59,517 bases of DNA from Streptomyces lucensis JCM 4490 (GCF_014650035.1 NZ_BMUE01000026.1:1-59517), one strand, 5' to 3'; counted from the stretch's first letter, positions 9,115-17,379 are shown. Numbers and translations: made by a program. Notes: generated by a model from the letters alone, not told the origin.

Positions 9115-9369
9115 ATGCCCCAGATCACCGTGGAAGAACTCGCCGCGCTGATGAAGAAGGCCGCCGGGGTCACCGTCAGCCCGCAGCAGCTCCAGGACAA
9201 GCCGGACACCGGCTTCGACGTCCTCGGCGTCGACTCGCTGGGCCTGCTCGGGATCGTCGGCGAGCTGGAGAACGCGCACGGCACCCCGATGCCGGTCGAC
9301 GCGGAGCGCTGCAAGACGCCCCAGCAGTTCCTCAACCTCGTCAACACCACCCTGATGGCAGGAGCCTGA
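9115..9369 (+). CDS. Acyl carrier protein of the spore-pigment PKS (WhiE ORFV-like)
   Basis: An 84-aa ACP. Ser41 in VLGVDSLGLLG is the phosphopantetheine attachment site. The four-helix outline is evident (EELAALMKKAAGV, SLGLLGIVGELENAHG, TPQQFLNLVN). The ATG follows a very strong ribosome site, AAAGGAGGAA, consistent with the need for excess ACP. It sits between the chain-length factor and the aromatase, with one base before the next gene. Confidence 0.95.
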   Translation: MPQITVEELAALMKKAAGVTVSPQQLQDKPDTGFDVLGVDSLGLLGIVGELENAHGTPMPVDAERCKTPQQFLNLVNTTLMAGA

Positions 9370-9370
9370 G

Positions 9371-9850
9371 ATGGCAGGACACACCCGCAACGAGATCACC
9401 ATCGCCGCCCCGCTGGATCTGGTCTGGGACATGACCAACGACCTGGAACGCTGGCCCCAGCTGTTCAGCGAGTACGCGTCGGTGGAGGTGCTCAAGAAGG
9501 AGGGCGCCAGGACGACGTTCCGGCTGACCATGCACCCGGACGACAACGGCACCGTCTGGAGCTGGGTCTCCGAGCGCGAGCCGGACCGCGAGAGCCTGAC
9601 CGTCAGGGCGCGCCGGGTCGAGACCGGGCCGTTCGCCCACATGGACATCCACTGGAGCTACGAGGAGGTCCCCGCCGGCACCCGGATGGTCTGGACGCAG
9701 GACTTCGCGATGAAGCCGGACGCCCCGGTCGACGACGACTGGATGACCGACAACATCAACAGGAACTCCAAGGTCCAGATGGCCCTGATCCGGGACAAGA
9801 TCGAGAAGGCGGCCGCCGGTCACCGGCCCGCCCCGGCGCTGGCCGACTGA
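9371..9850 (+). CDS. Polyketide aromatase/cyclase (WhiE ORFVI-like)
   Basis: A 159-aa single-domain START/Bet v1-type aromatase/cyclase of the TcmN/WhiE-ORFVI class. It folds the nascent poly-beta-ketone and aromatises the first ring(s). The family pattern is clear: HTRNEITIAAPLDLVWDMTNDLERWPQLFSEY in the first 45 residues (quoted only as landmarks NEI, VWDMTNDLERWP), then WSWVSER, and a C-terminal helix with KVQMALIRDKIE. It overlaps no neighbour but is only one base from the ACP stop and is surely cotranscribed. First-ring regiochemistry (C9-C14 in WhiE) is known for relatives, inferred here. Confidence 0.93.
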   Translation: MAGHTRNEITIAAPLDLVWDMTNDLERWPQLFSEYASVEVLKKEGARTTFRLTMHPDDNGTVWSWVSEREPDRESLTVRARRVETGPFAHMDIHWSYEEVPAGTRMVWTQDFAMKPDAPVDDDWMTDNINRNSKVQMALIRDKIEKAAAGHRPAPALAD

Positions 9851-9873
9851 GCCGGACGACAGGAGAAGAGACC

Positions 9874-10206
9874 GTGCACCAGGCCCTGATCGTCGCCCGC
9901 ATGGCCCCGGGTTCCGCCCCCGACATCGCGAAGGTGTTCGCGGAGTCCGACCGGGGAGAGCTGCCGCACCTCGTGGGCGTCGTGCGGCGCAGCCTCTTCC
10001 AGTTCGGCGATGTGTACATGCACCTCATCGAGTCCGAGCGCGAGCCGGGACCGGCCATCGCCAAGATCACCTCGCACCCCGAGTTCAGGGGGGTCAGCGA
10101 GCGCCTCTCGGCGTACGTCAGCGCGTACGACCCGGAGACCTGGCGGTCCCCGAAGGACGCGATGGCGCAGCGCTTCTACGTCTGGGAGCGCGACGCCCAC
10201 GCCTGA
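9874..10206 (+). CDS. TcmI-family polyketide cyclase (WhiE ORFVII-like)
   Basis: A 110-aa small cyclase of the TcmI family (dimeric alpha-beta barrel). It acts on a later ring of the pigment. Family landmarks are the N-terminal ALIVARM, PDIAKVFAESDRGELPHLVGV, the DVYMHLIE strand, and the C-terminal YVWER. GTG 9874 follows AGGAGAAGAG. It is the last gene of the operon and ends 13 bp before a 20-bp hairpin. Confidence 0.9.
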   Translation: MHQALIVARMAPGSAPDIAKVFAESDRGELPHLVGVVRRSLFQFGDVYMHLIESEREPGPAIAKITSHPEFRGVSERLSAYVSAYDPETWRSPKDAMAQRFYVWERDAHA

Positions 10207-10219
10207 TCCGCCGTCCGGC

Positions 10220-10262
10220 CACCGGTGCCGGGTCCGCGTCCGACGCGGGCCCGGCACCGGTG
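10220..10262. terminator. Bidirectional terminator at the end of the pigment operon
   Basis: Twenty-bp arms (10220-10239 and 10243-10262), with a single T-G wobble, enclose a 3-nt loop. The hairpin lies between the convergent cyclase and O-methyltransferase genes. Confidence 0.85.
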
Positions 10263-10280
10263 TTCTCCGGGGGTGTCCTC

Positions 10281-11345
10281 TCACACGGGGACGATGCAGT
10301 CGAACGCGTGCAGGTAGGGGTTGACGGGCCGGATGTCGCCGACGGCCAGCCCGGCGGCCTTCAGCCGTCCGGTCATGCTGTCGGTGGTGTGCTTGGCCCC
10401 GCCGACGTTCAGGAGCAGCAGCAGGTCCATGGCGGTGCTGAACCGCATCGACGGGGTGTCGTCCACGAGGTTCTCGATGACCACGACCCGGGCGCCGGGG
10501 CCGCCCGCCTCGACGACGTTGCGCAGCAGTCGGGCCGTGGACTCGTCGTCCCACTCCAGGATGTTCTTGATGACGTAGACGTCGGCCTCGACCGGCACGG
10601 ACTCGCGGACGTCGCCGGGCACGATGCGGACCCGCCCGGCGAGGTCGCCGCCCGTGCGCAGCCGCGGCACGGCGTTCTCCACGACCCGCGGCAGATCGAG
10701 CAGGAAGCCGCGCATCGCCGGGTACTTGTCGAGCAGGCTCGCGACCACGTGCCCCTGGCCGCCGCCGATGTCCGCGACGGACGAGGCACCGGACAGGTCC
10801 AGCAGGGCGGCGACGTCGCGGGCCGACTGCTCGCTGGAGGTCGTCATCGCCCGGTTGAAGACGTCCGCCGACTCGGGGGCGTCCTCGTTCAGGTAGACGA
10901 AGAACTCCTTGCCGTAGAGGTCCTCGACGACGTTGCGGCCGGTGCGCACCGCCTCGTCCAGCTTCGGCCAGGCGTCCCAGGTCCACGGCTCGGTGCACCA
11001 CAGGGAGATGTAGCGCAGGCTGTTCGGGTCGTCCTCGCGCAGCAGCCGGGACATCTCCGTGTGGACGAACGTCCCGTCGGCCCGCTCGGCGAAGACGCCG
11101 TAGCAGGACAGGGCGCGCAGCAGCCGGCGCAGCGGCCCCGGCTCGGTCTTCACCGCGGCCGCTAGGTCCCGCGCGCTCATGGGGGTGTCGCCGAGCGCGT
11201 CGGCGACACCCAGCCGGGCGGCCGCGCGGACGGCGGCGGCGCAGGCCGCGCCGAACACGAGCTCCCGCAGCCGCATGGACGGCGGAGGGGAGGGGGGTGC
11301 GTCCTGCGCGAGCGGAGCGGAGATCCCGGTGGATGGTGCGGTCAT
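10281..11345 (-). CDS. SAM-dependent O-methyltransferase of the pigment island
   Basis: A 354-aa protein of the DnrK/TcmO type. It has an N-terminal dimerisation/winged-helix domain (about 20-105) and a C-terminal Rossmann SAM domain. DIGGGQG (192-198) is the SAM loop, and LDLPRVVENA and GDVRESVP are the next family motifs. The usual catalytic stretch (consensus NxLHDWDDE) reads NILEWDDE at 261-268, so the His is missing. The later acidic residue region reads AKHTTDSM where relatives have Glu. It may methylate the pigment or use a proximity mechanism; the function is inferred from location. ATG follows GGAAGGAAGG. S. coelicolor whiE has no such gene, to my knowledge. Confidence 0.85.
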   Translation of the reverse strand: MTAPSTGISAPLAQDAPPSPPPSMRLRELVFGAACAAAVRAAARLGVADALGDTPMSARDLAAAVKTEPGPLRRLLRALSCYGVFAERADGTFVHTEMSRLLREDDPNSLRYISLWCTEPWTWDAWPKLDEAVRTGRNVVEDLYGKEFFVYLNEDAPESADVFNRAMTTSSEQSARDVAALLDLSGASSVADIGGGQGHVVASLLDKYPAMRGFLLDLPRVVENAVPRLRTGGDLAGRVRIVPGDVRESVPVEADVYVIKNILEWDDESTARLLRNVVEAGGPGARVVVIENLVDDTPSMRFSTAMDLLLLLNVGGAKHTTDSMTGRLKAAGLAVGDIRPVNPYLHAFDCIVPV

Positions 11346-11389
11346 GTGCCGCCTTCCTTCCTTGCGTGGGTCGGGTTACGGCCGTCCGG

Positions 11390-12481
11390 TCAGCACAGGC
11401 CCGAGGGCTTGGAGGCCCGGCAGGAGTTGCCGCCGAAGGCGTTGCCGCTCTTGGCGGCCTCCTGGTCCACCAGGTCCGCCGGGGAGTTGTCCCGCAGGTG
11501 GTTGCCGGTGATCCGGTTCCGCTCGCTGGTGACGCCCACGAAGCTCTTGAACAGGACGATGCCGCCGGACAGCGGGGACCTGCCGGAGTGGCCGGTCACC
11601 ACGTTCCCCGTCACCAAAGCCTTCTCGGTGCCGGTCAGGACGATGCCGGAGCCCTGCAGATAGGGCAGCCGGGCGGTCTTCGGGCAGTACTTGTTGTTCC
11701 GCTCGACGTCGTTGCGGCTGACGGTCAGGGCGCCCGCCTTCGGCTTGTTCTCGTCGCCCACGACGAACACGCCGGCGCAGTTGCCGGTGACGAGGTTGCG
11801 GGTCACGGTGAGGTTGCGCAGCCGGCGTACGGTGATGCCGATCCGGTTGCCCTCCAGGCGGTTGCGCACCACCAGCGTGCCCTTGGTGTCCCGGGCGCCT
11901 TCCTCGGCCTTCACGTTGTTGGCGAGGAACAGGCCTGCGTCGCCGTTGCGCCGGGCGATGTTGTCCCGGAAGAGGCCGCGGGTGGAGTGCTCCTGGGCGA
12001 TGCCCCACTGCCCGTTGTCGTCGGCCGTCACCCGCTGCACGGTCAGCCGGTCGGTCCCCATGGACCACACGCCCATCCTGGAGAAGCCGGTCACCTTCAG
12101 GTCGGCGACGGTGACGCGCTCCAGGGCGGTGTTCTTGGCGCCGATCACGCAGACGCCGTTGCCGCCCTCCTCACAGCTGACGGTGGCCTTGGCGGCGGGC
12201 GGCGCGGACTTGGTCTTCTTCTTCTTGACCGGTTTGATCACCGTGCGGTCGCCCTCGCCGCGCAGGGTCAGTCCGGGCGTCTTCACCGTGACGCTCTCGC
12301 GGTAGGTGCCGGCCAGCACGAACACCGTGTCGCCGGGCCGGGCGGCGTTCACGGCCTTCTGGATCGACTCACCGGGATGCACGACGTGGATCCGGTGGGC
12401 GGCCGACGCCGGAGCGGTGCCGGCGAGCGCGCCGACGAGGACCGTCGTGCATGCGAGGTACGTAATATGGCGTTTTGTCAC
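11390..12481 (-). CDS. Secreted right-handed parallel beta-helix protein
   Basis: A 363-aa exported protein. Residues 1-28 are a Sec signal peptide ending PASA-A. IQKAVNAARPGDTVFVLAGTY (about 40-60) is the entry motif of pectate-lyase/NosD-like beta-helices. Regular turns of about 22 residues follow, with many N-rich ladders (RNRLEGNRIG, RNLVTGNCAG, RNRITGNHLRDN). Five cysteines outside the signal peptide could form extracellular disulfides. No polysaccharide-lyase catalytic residues could be assigned, so carbohydrate binding or cleavage is only a family-level guess. GTG 12481 is the start. It follows the O-methyltransferase on the same strand and sits at the island edge. Confidence 0.8.
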   Translation of the reverse strand: MTKRHITYLACTTVLVGALAGTAPASAAHRIHVVHPGESIQKAVNAARPGDTVFVLAGTYRESVTVKTPGLTLRGEGDRTVIKPVKKKKTKSAPPAAKATVSCEEGGNGVCVIGAKNTALERVTVADLKVTGFSRMGVWSMGTDRLTVQRVTADDNGQWGIAQEHSTRGLFRDNIARRNGDAGLFLANNVKAEEGARDTKGTLVVRNRLEGNRIGITVRRLRNLTVTRNLVTGNCAGVFVVGDENKPKAGALTVSRNDVERNNKYCPKTARLPYLQGSGIVLTGTEKALVTGNVVTGHSGRSPLSGGIVLFKSFVGVTSERNRITGNHLRDNSPADLVDQEAAKSGNAFGGNSCRASKPSGLC

Positions 12482-12578
12482 ATTCCGAAGGCTAAGAGCC
12501 CATGAGCCGACAACCGGCCGGATGCTCCGTTCGGCGGCGTGTCATCCGGGCCGGCCCTCGTACCCCGGGAAGTGCGGC

Positions 12579-13268
12579 TCAGCGGCCCTTCGGCATCCGC
12601 ATGCCCTTGGGCATGGGGCCCTTCGGCACCGGCATGTTGCTCATCAGGTCGCCCAGAGCGCGCAGCCGGTCGTTGGTGGCGGTCACCTGGGGGCCGGTCA
12701 GCACGCGCGGGAACTTGAGCATGGTCGTGCGCAGCTTCTTCAGCTCGACCTGGCCCTCGCCGGTGCCGACGATGAGGTCGTGGACCGGGACGTCCGCGAC
12801 GATGCGGTTCATCTTCTTCTTCTCGGCGGCCAGCAGGCTCTTCACCCGGTTCGGGTTGCCCTCGGCGACCAGCACGATGCCGGCCTTGCCGACCGCCCGG
12901 TGCACGACGTCCTGGCTGCGGTTCATCGCCACCGCCGGAGTCGTCGTCCAGCCCCGGCCGATGTTGTCCAGCACGGCCGCCGCGGCGCCCGGCTGTCCCT
13001 CCATCTGGCCGAAGGCGGCCCGCTCGGCCCGGCGGCCGAACACGATCGCCGTCGCCAGCAGGGCGATCAGCAGGCCGAAGACGCCCAGGTAGATCGGGTG
13101 GTCGATCAAGAAGCCGATCGCGAGGAAGACACCGAGGGTGCCGATGCCGACGGCCGCGAGTACAAGACCGATCTTCTTGTCGGCCTTGCGGGTCATCTTG
13201 TACGTGAGGGCGATCTGCTTCAGTCGCCCTGCGTTCGCGGCGTCCGCCGCGGTTTCCTGCCTCGCCAT
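12579..13268 (-). CDS. DUF4191 integral membrane protein
   Basis: A 229-aa actinobacterial protein of unknown function. A Lys-rich N-terminus (KMTRKADKK) is followed by two membrane helices (about 33-52 and 57-74). The rest is a large cytoplasmic domain (ERAAFGQMEGQPGAAAAVL, GKAGIVLVAEGNP) ending in a Pro/Gly/Lys/Met-rich tail (PKGPMPKGMRMPKGR). Orthologues sit beside lipA in other Streptomyces (from memory), so the conserved chromosome order resumes here after the pigment island. A role linked to lipoate metabolism is not established. Confidence 0.85.
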   Translation of the reverse strand: MARQETAADAANAGRLKQIALTYKMTRKADKKIGLVLAAVGIGTLGVFLAIGFLIDHPIYLGVFGLLIALLATAIVFGRRAERAAFGQMEGQPGAAAAVLDNIGRGWTTTPAVAMNRSQDVVHRAVGKAGIVLVAEGNPNRVKSLLAAEKKKMNRIVADVPVHDLIVGTGEGQVELKKLRTTMLKFPRVLTGPQVTATNDRLRALGDLMSNMPVPKGPMPKGMRMPKGR

Positions 13269-13328
13269 GCCACGAAGTCTACGTGCCTCCGGAGGCGAGG
13301 ACGACGCCAGTGCCGGGTGTGCGGGGCC

Positions 13329-13550
13329 TCAGGGGCGGGTGGCGGCCTGGTCCAGGACGCGCTGCGCCTCGACCCGGTCCTTGGCCCGGCGGCGGTCCTC
13401 CAGTACGGAGGTCCAGGCGTTGCGGCGGGCGGTGCGCTGACCGCCGCTCATGAGCAGGGATTCGACGGCGCGCAACGCGCCGGTGATGGACGGGATGGCG
13501 GTGGCGCGGGTGCCGTTCGGCATTACTTCGTTGACGGGCGCGGCCTGCAT
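13329..13550 (-). CDS. Small conserved hypothetical protein
   Basis: A 73-aa basic, mainly helical protein (central ALRAVESLLMSGGQRTARRNAW, then a charged helix DRRRAKDRVEAQRVLDQ; quoted as landmarks only). ATG 13550 is preferred to an in-frame GTG at 13601 because a G-run resembling a ribosome site precedes it. No domain is recognised. It lies between DUF4191 and lipA on the same strand; such small proteins are conserved at this position in Streptomyces (memory). The upstream region contains repeats and a palindrome described separately. Confidence 0.6.
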   Translation of the reverse strand: MQAAPVNEVMPNGTRATAIPSITGALRAVESLLMSGGQRTARRNAWTSVLEDRRRAKDRVEAQRVLDQAATRP

Positions 13551-13579
13551 GGTCGAGGTCCCCCCTCGGTCCGGGTGTA

Positions 13580-13635
13580 CAGGGCGTGATACCAGAGTCA
13601 CTGATTGGTGTTACCAGGGCGTGACCGGCCGGTCA
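13580..13635 (-). promoter_or_regulatory. Direct repeats plus 14-bp palindrome upstream of the small gene
   Basis: CAGGGCGTGA occurs at 13580 and again at 13615, and TACCAG at 13590 and 13612. The second copy runs into the perfect palindrome TGACCGGCCGGTCA at 13622-13635. The cluster is 30-85 bp upstream of the small protein's start, where an operator is plausible; no regulator is identified. Confidence 0.4.
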
Positions 13636-13777
13636 AACGCCCGTGAAGCCGTGCTGTGGAGTGCGGGAACGCCGACGCGGCCCCGAGGGGCGCCCTCATC
13701 AGGGAGGACGGTCGGGACCGCGTCGTCTCGGCCATTACTGGCCGGTAGTTTCTTGTGCGCGAATTCACACGCTCGGC

Positions 13778-14743
13778 TCACACCGCCTGGGTGGCGATGA
13801 AGTCCCCCCGCTTCTCGACGGCCATCCGGTACAGCCGCCCGGCGCGGTACGAGGAGCGGACCAGCGGGCCGGACATGACCCCGGAGAAGCCGATCCGCTC
13901 GGCCTCCTCCTTCAGCTCCACGAACTCCTGCGGCTTCACCCAGCGCTCCACCGGGTGGTGCCGGACGGAGGGGCGCAGGTACTGGGTGATGGTGATCAGC
14001 TCGCAGCCCGCGTCGTGCAGCTGCCGGAGCGCGTCGACGACCTCCTCGCGGGTCTCGCCCATGCCGAGGATCAGGTTGGACTTGGTGACCAGGCCGAAGT
14101 CGCGGGCCTCGGTGATGACCTTCAGGGAGCGCTCGTAGCGGAAGCCGGGACGGATGCGCTTGAAGATGCGCGGGACCGTCTCCACGTTGTGCGCGAAGAC
14201 CTCCGGGCGGGAGGAGAAGACCTCGGCGAGCTGCTCGGGGACCGCGTTGAAGTCGGGGGCCAGCAGTTCGACCTTGGTGCGGCCGCCCTCGCGGTCCGCC
14301 GTCTGCGCGTGGATCTGGCGCACGGTCTCCGCGTACAGCCAGGCGCCGCCGTCCTCCAGGTCGTCGCGGGCGACGCCGGTGATGGTGGCGTAGTTCAGGT
14401 CCATGGTGACCACGGACTCGCCCACGCGGCGCGGCTCGTCCCGGTCCAGGGCCTGAGGCCTGCCGGTGTCGATCTGGCAGAAGTCGCAGCGCCGGGTGCA
14501 CTGGTCGCCGCCGATGAGGAAGGTCGCCTCGCGGTCCTCCCAGCACTCGTAGATGTTCGGGCAGCCCGCTTCCTGGCAGACCGTGTGCAGGCCCTCGCTC
14601 TTCACGAGGTTCTGCATCTTCGTGTACTCGGGACCCATTTTCGCCCGGGTCTTGATCCACTCGGGCTTGCGCTCGATGGGGGTCTGGCTGTTGCGGACCT
14701 CCAGGCGCAGCATCTTGCGTCCGTCGGGTGAGACTGCGGACAC
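13778..14743 (-). CDS. lipA: Lipoyl synthase LipA
   Basis: A 321-aa radical-SAM enzyme that inserts two sulfurs into octanoyl-protein to make the lipoyl group. The auxiliary cluster CX4CX5C is Cys56, Cys61 and Cys67 (CQEAGCPNIYEC). The radical-SAM cluster CX3CX2C is Cys82, Cys86 and Cys89 (CTRRCDFCQ). The C-terminal RSSYRAG supplies the conserved Ser. GTG 14743 follows GGGAGCC. Its substrates are probably the E2 protein encoded at 27512 and glycine cleavage H protein. LipB is encoded 108 bp upstream on the same strand, so the two form a likely operon. Confidence 0.98.
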   Translation of the reverse strand: MSAVSPDGRKMLRLEVRNSQTPIERKPEWIKTRAKMGPEYTKMQNLVKSEGLHTVCQEAGCPNIYECWEDREATFLIGGDQCTRRCDFCQIDTGRPQALDRDEPRRVGESVVTMDLNYATITGVARDDLEDGGAWLYAETVRQIHAQTADREGGRTKVELLAPDFNAVPEQLAEVFSSRPEVFAHNVETVPRIFKRIRPGFRYERSLKVITEARDFGLVTKSNLILGMGETREEVVDALRQLHDAGCELITITQYLRPSVRHHPVERWVKPQEFVELKEEAERIGFSGVMSGPLVRSSYRAGRLYRMAVEKRGDFIATQAV

Positions 14744-14771
14744 GACCGGCTCCCTGTAGCTTCGATTCCTC

Positions 14772-14791
14772 GGCGTACACCAGAGTACGCC
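14772..14791. promoter_or_regulatory. Inverted repeat in the lipB-lipA gap
   Basis: GGCGTAC-accaga-GTACGCC is a perfect 7-bp inverted repeat 29 bp upstream of lipA. It could be an operator for a lipA-specific promoter or an intercistronic hairpin. Confidence 0.35.
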
Positions 14792-14812
14792 CGTATTACC
14801 TGAGCCCTACCG

Positions 14813-14828
14813 GTGAGGCCGACCTCAC
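14813..14828. promoter_or_regulatory. Short hairpin just after lipB
   Basis: GTGAGG-ccga-CCTCAC forms a 6-bp stem 24 bp beyond the lipB stop. It may attenuate read-through into lipA or protect the mRNA end. Confidence 0.3.
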
Positions 14829-14851
14829 GGCCGCAGGGCGCATTCCCCCGA

Positions 14852-15649
14852 TCAGGCGGACGCCGTCTCGACGGCGCGCGGCCTGAGGTCCGCGTTCTCC
14901 AGGATCTCCCGCAGGTGCTTCTCCACCACCGGCAGGACCTCCTCCACCGTGACGTCCCGGCCCAGCTCGCCCGCCAGCGAGGCGACCCCGGCGTCCCGGA
15001 TGCCGCACGGGATGATCCGGTCGAACCACTTGTTGTCGGGGTTCACGTTCAGCGAGAACCCGTGCATCGTGACGCCCTTGGCGACCCGGATGCCGATGGC
15101 GGCGAGCTTGCGGTCCTCGCGGCGCTGGCCGGCGTTGGAGGGGGCGTACTCCGGGCCGTTCAGCCGGGGGTCGAACTCCTCGTCGTGCAGGCGCGGGTCG
15201 AGGTCGAGCGAGAGCCCGCCGAGGGCCGGCCGCCGCTCGACCGGATCGCCGAGCACCCACACCCCGCTGCGTCCCTCGACCCGGGTGGTCTCCACGCCGA
15301 ACTCGGCGCAGGTGCGGATCAGGGCCTCTTCCAGGCGCCGTACGTGGGCGACCACGTCCACCGGACGCGGGAGCTTCTGGATCGGGTAGCCCACCAGCTG
15401 GCCGGGGCCGTGCCAGGTGATCTTGCCGCCGCGGTCCACGTCGATGACCGGGGTGCCGTCCAGCGGGCGCTCGCTCTCCTCGGTGCGCCGGCCGGCCGTG
15501 TACACCGGGGGGTGCTCCAGGAGCAGGACGGTGTCCGGGACCTCGTCGGCGAACCGGGCGGCGTGCACCCGGCGCTGTTCGTCCCAGGCCTCCTGGTACT
15601 CGACGGCATCCGCACCGAACCCCATGCGGACGAACCGCAGTCCACTCAC
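14852..15649 (-). CDS. lipB: Octanoyl-ACP:protein octanoyltransferase LipB
   Basis: A 265-aa transferase that moves octanoate from ACP to lipoyl domains as the substrate for LipA. It has the family motif GRRTEESER...GGKITWHGPGQLVGYP, the catalytic Lys191 in RVAKGVTMHG, and the nucleophile Cys215 in IIPCGIRDAGVASL. The C-terminus is slightly extended (VETASA). The gene diverges from the regulator at 15888 and lies upstream of lipA in the same direction. Confidence 0.97.
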   Translation of the reverse strand: MSGLRFVRMGFGADAVEYQEAWDEQRRVHAARFADEVPDTVLLLEHPPVYTAGRRTEESERPLDGTPVIDVDRGGKITWHGPGQLVGYPIQKLPRPVDVVAHVRRLEEALIRTCAEFGVETTRVEGRSGVWVLGDPVERRPALGGLSLDLDPRLHDEEFDPRLNGPEYAPSNAGQRREDRKLAAIGIRVAKGVTMHGFSLNVNPDNKWFDRIIPCGIRDAGVASLAGELGRDVTVEEVLPVVEKHLREILENADLRPRAVETASA

Positions 15650-15887
15650 GGCAAGCGCCTCCCTCAGCGACCGGTGTCAGGCACGTAACGCGCCCACGCC
15701 ACTGTACGTCCGATCGGCGTACGTCAGCCCTGCGGGCAATCCTCACACGATCGGATGAATGTACGGGCAAAGCCGCGTTCGCCTGCTCACTCTCCGCTAC
15801 ATTCGCGCCGTTCGTAAGGCCAAAAGGGCTGCTCGCACGCAATCCCGGCACTTCAGAAGGCCCGGTAGGCAGGAGACCGCACCGCAG

Positions 15888-17345
15888 ATGACGGACCGAC
15901 CCGCGCAGCGCACCCCCAACCGCCGGCTCGCCGCGCTCATCGCGGAGGCCGGGTTCTCCAACGCGGGTCTGGCCCGTCGCGTCGACCAGCTCGGCCTGGA
16001 ACACGGGCTGGACCTCAGATACGACAAGACCTCCGTCACCCGCTGGCTGCGCGGGCAGCAGCCCCGGGGGACGACCCCCGCCCTGATCGCGGAGGTGTTC
16101 ACCCGCCGGCTCGGGCGGCGGCTCACGGCCCAGGACCTCGGCCTGGACGCCTGTGCGCCGGTCTACGCGGGCCTGGAGTTCGCGGCGACCCCCGCGGAGG
16201 CCGTCGACATCGTCAGCGGGCTGTGGCGCAAGGACTCCGGCAGCCACGCCGAGCTACGCAAGATCGCCTTCACCCCGGCCGGGCTCGTCGTGCCCAGCCG
16301 GGACTGGCTGATCGGCAAGGCCGACGACAAGGTGGCCCGGGACGCGGTGCCCCGGGTGCCCGCGCAGGGCCGGCCCGGCGCGGCCAGGCCCCAGCCCCTC
16401 GCCCCGCCCCGGACCCGGGGACACACCGAGCGCCCCGCCGGCCAGCGGGTCACCGGCGGCGACATCAACGCGCTGCGCTCGGTCGGCGAGCTGTTCCGCA
16501 CCCTCGACGACCGGTTCGGCGGCGGCCACGCCCGGCAGGCGCTGGTGCGCTACCTGGAGCACGAGTGCGAGCCGATGCTCCGCGGCAGCTACGACGAGCA
16601 GACCGGGCGCCGGCTGTTCGCCGCCGCCGCCGACCTGACCCGGCTCGCCGGCTGGACGTCGTACGACATCGCCGCGCACGGACTCGCCCAGCGCTACTTC
16701 GTCCAGGCCCTGCGGCTCGCCCAGGCGGCCGGCGACCGCGCCTACGGCTCGTACGTGCTGGTCACCATGAGCCGCCAGGCCGTCTACCTGGGCCACGGCA
16801 GGGAGGCGGTGCAGCTCGCCCGGGTCGCCCAGCAGGGGGCCGGCACCGGCGCCTCGCCGGTCGTCCAGGCGCTGCTGCACGCCTGTGAGGCGCGGGCGCA
16901 GGGCGTCCTGGGCGAGGTGCGGGCGTGCACCGCCGCGCTGGCCCGGGCCGAGCGCGCCCTGGAGGCGGCCCGGCCCGGTGACGAGGTGCCGTACTGGGCC
17001 CGGTTCTTCGACGAGGCGCAGCTCGCCGACGAGCTGGGGCACTGCCACCGTGACCTGCAGCAGTTCCGGGCCGCCGCGCAGCACGCCGAGCGCTCCCTCC
17101 AGCTGCGGGCGCCGTCCTACGCCCGCAGCAGGCTGTTCTGCCGGGTGGTCCTCGCCACCGCCCGGCTCGGCCTCGGCGAACTCGACCAGGCCTGCGCACT
17201 GGCCGCCGAGGCGGCGGGCCAGGCCGCGGAGATGCGCAGCGCCCGCGCGGTCGAGTACGTGAAGGACTTCGAGCGGCGCCTGGAGCCCTACCGGGACGCG
17301 GCACCGGTGAGGGGGTACCGGGAGAAGGTGGCGGCCCTGGGGTGA
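15888..17345 (+). CDS. XRE-like DNA-binding regulator with TPR-like C-terminus
   Basis: A 485-aa protein. The N-terminus (about 12-65: LAALIAEAGFSNAGLARRVD, then DLRYDKTSVTRWLRG) is a helix-turn-helix of the type found in large Streptomyces regulators such as NsdA. A Pro/Arg-rich linker is near 160-185. The C-terminal 290 residues are rich in Ala/Arg/Leu helices with repeated patterns resembling tetratricopeptides. ATG 15888 follows AGGAGA; the in-frame 15759 start would add an unrelated basic arm. It diverges from lipB and is convergent with the FAD oxidoreductase. Targets are unknown; a developmental or antibiotic-control role is only an analogy. Confidence 0.75.
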   Translation: MTDRPAQRTPNRRLAALIAEAGFSNAGLARRVDQLGLEHGLDLRYDKTSVTRWLRGQQPRGTTPALIAEVFTRRLGRRLTAQDLGLDACAPVYAGLEFAATPAEAVDIVSGLWRKDSGSHAELRKIAFTPAGLVVPSRDWLIGKADDKVARDAVPRVPAQGRPGAARPQPLAPPRTRGHTERPAGQRVTGGDINALRSVGELFRTLDDRFGGGHARQALVRYLEHECEPMLRGSYDEQTGRRLFAAAADLTRLAGWTSYDIAAHGLAQRYFVQALRLAQAAGDRAYGSYVLVTMSRQAVYLGHGREAVQLARVAQQGAGTGASPVVQALLHACEARAQGVLGEVRACTAALARAERALEAARPGDEVPYWARFFDEAQLADELGHCHRDLQQFRAAAQHAERSLQLRAPSYARSRLFCRVVLATARLGLGELDQACALAAEAAGQAAEMRSARAVEYVKDFERRLEPYRDAAPVRGYREKVAALG

Positions 17346-17379
17346 ACACGCCGCCGCCGTCGCCCGGCAGGTCCGCCGG

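Noticed and set aside
13329..13601. Longer start (GTG 13601) for the small gene near lipA
   Set aside because: It would add a Pro/Arg-rich arm across a palindromic promoter region; ATG 13550 has a better-placed G-rich ribosome site.
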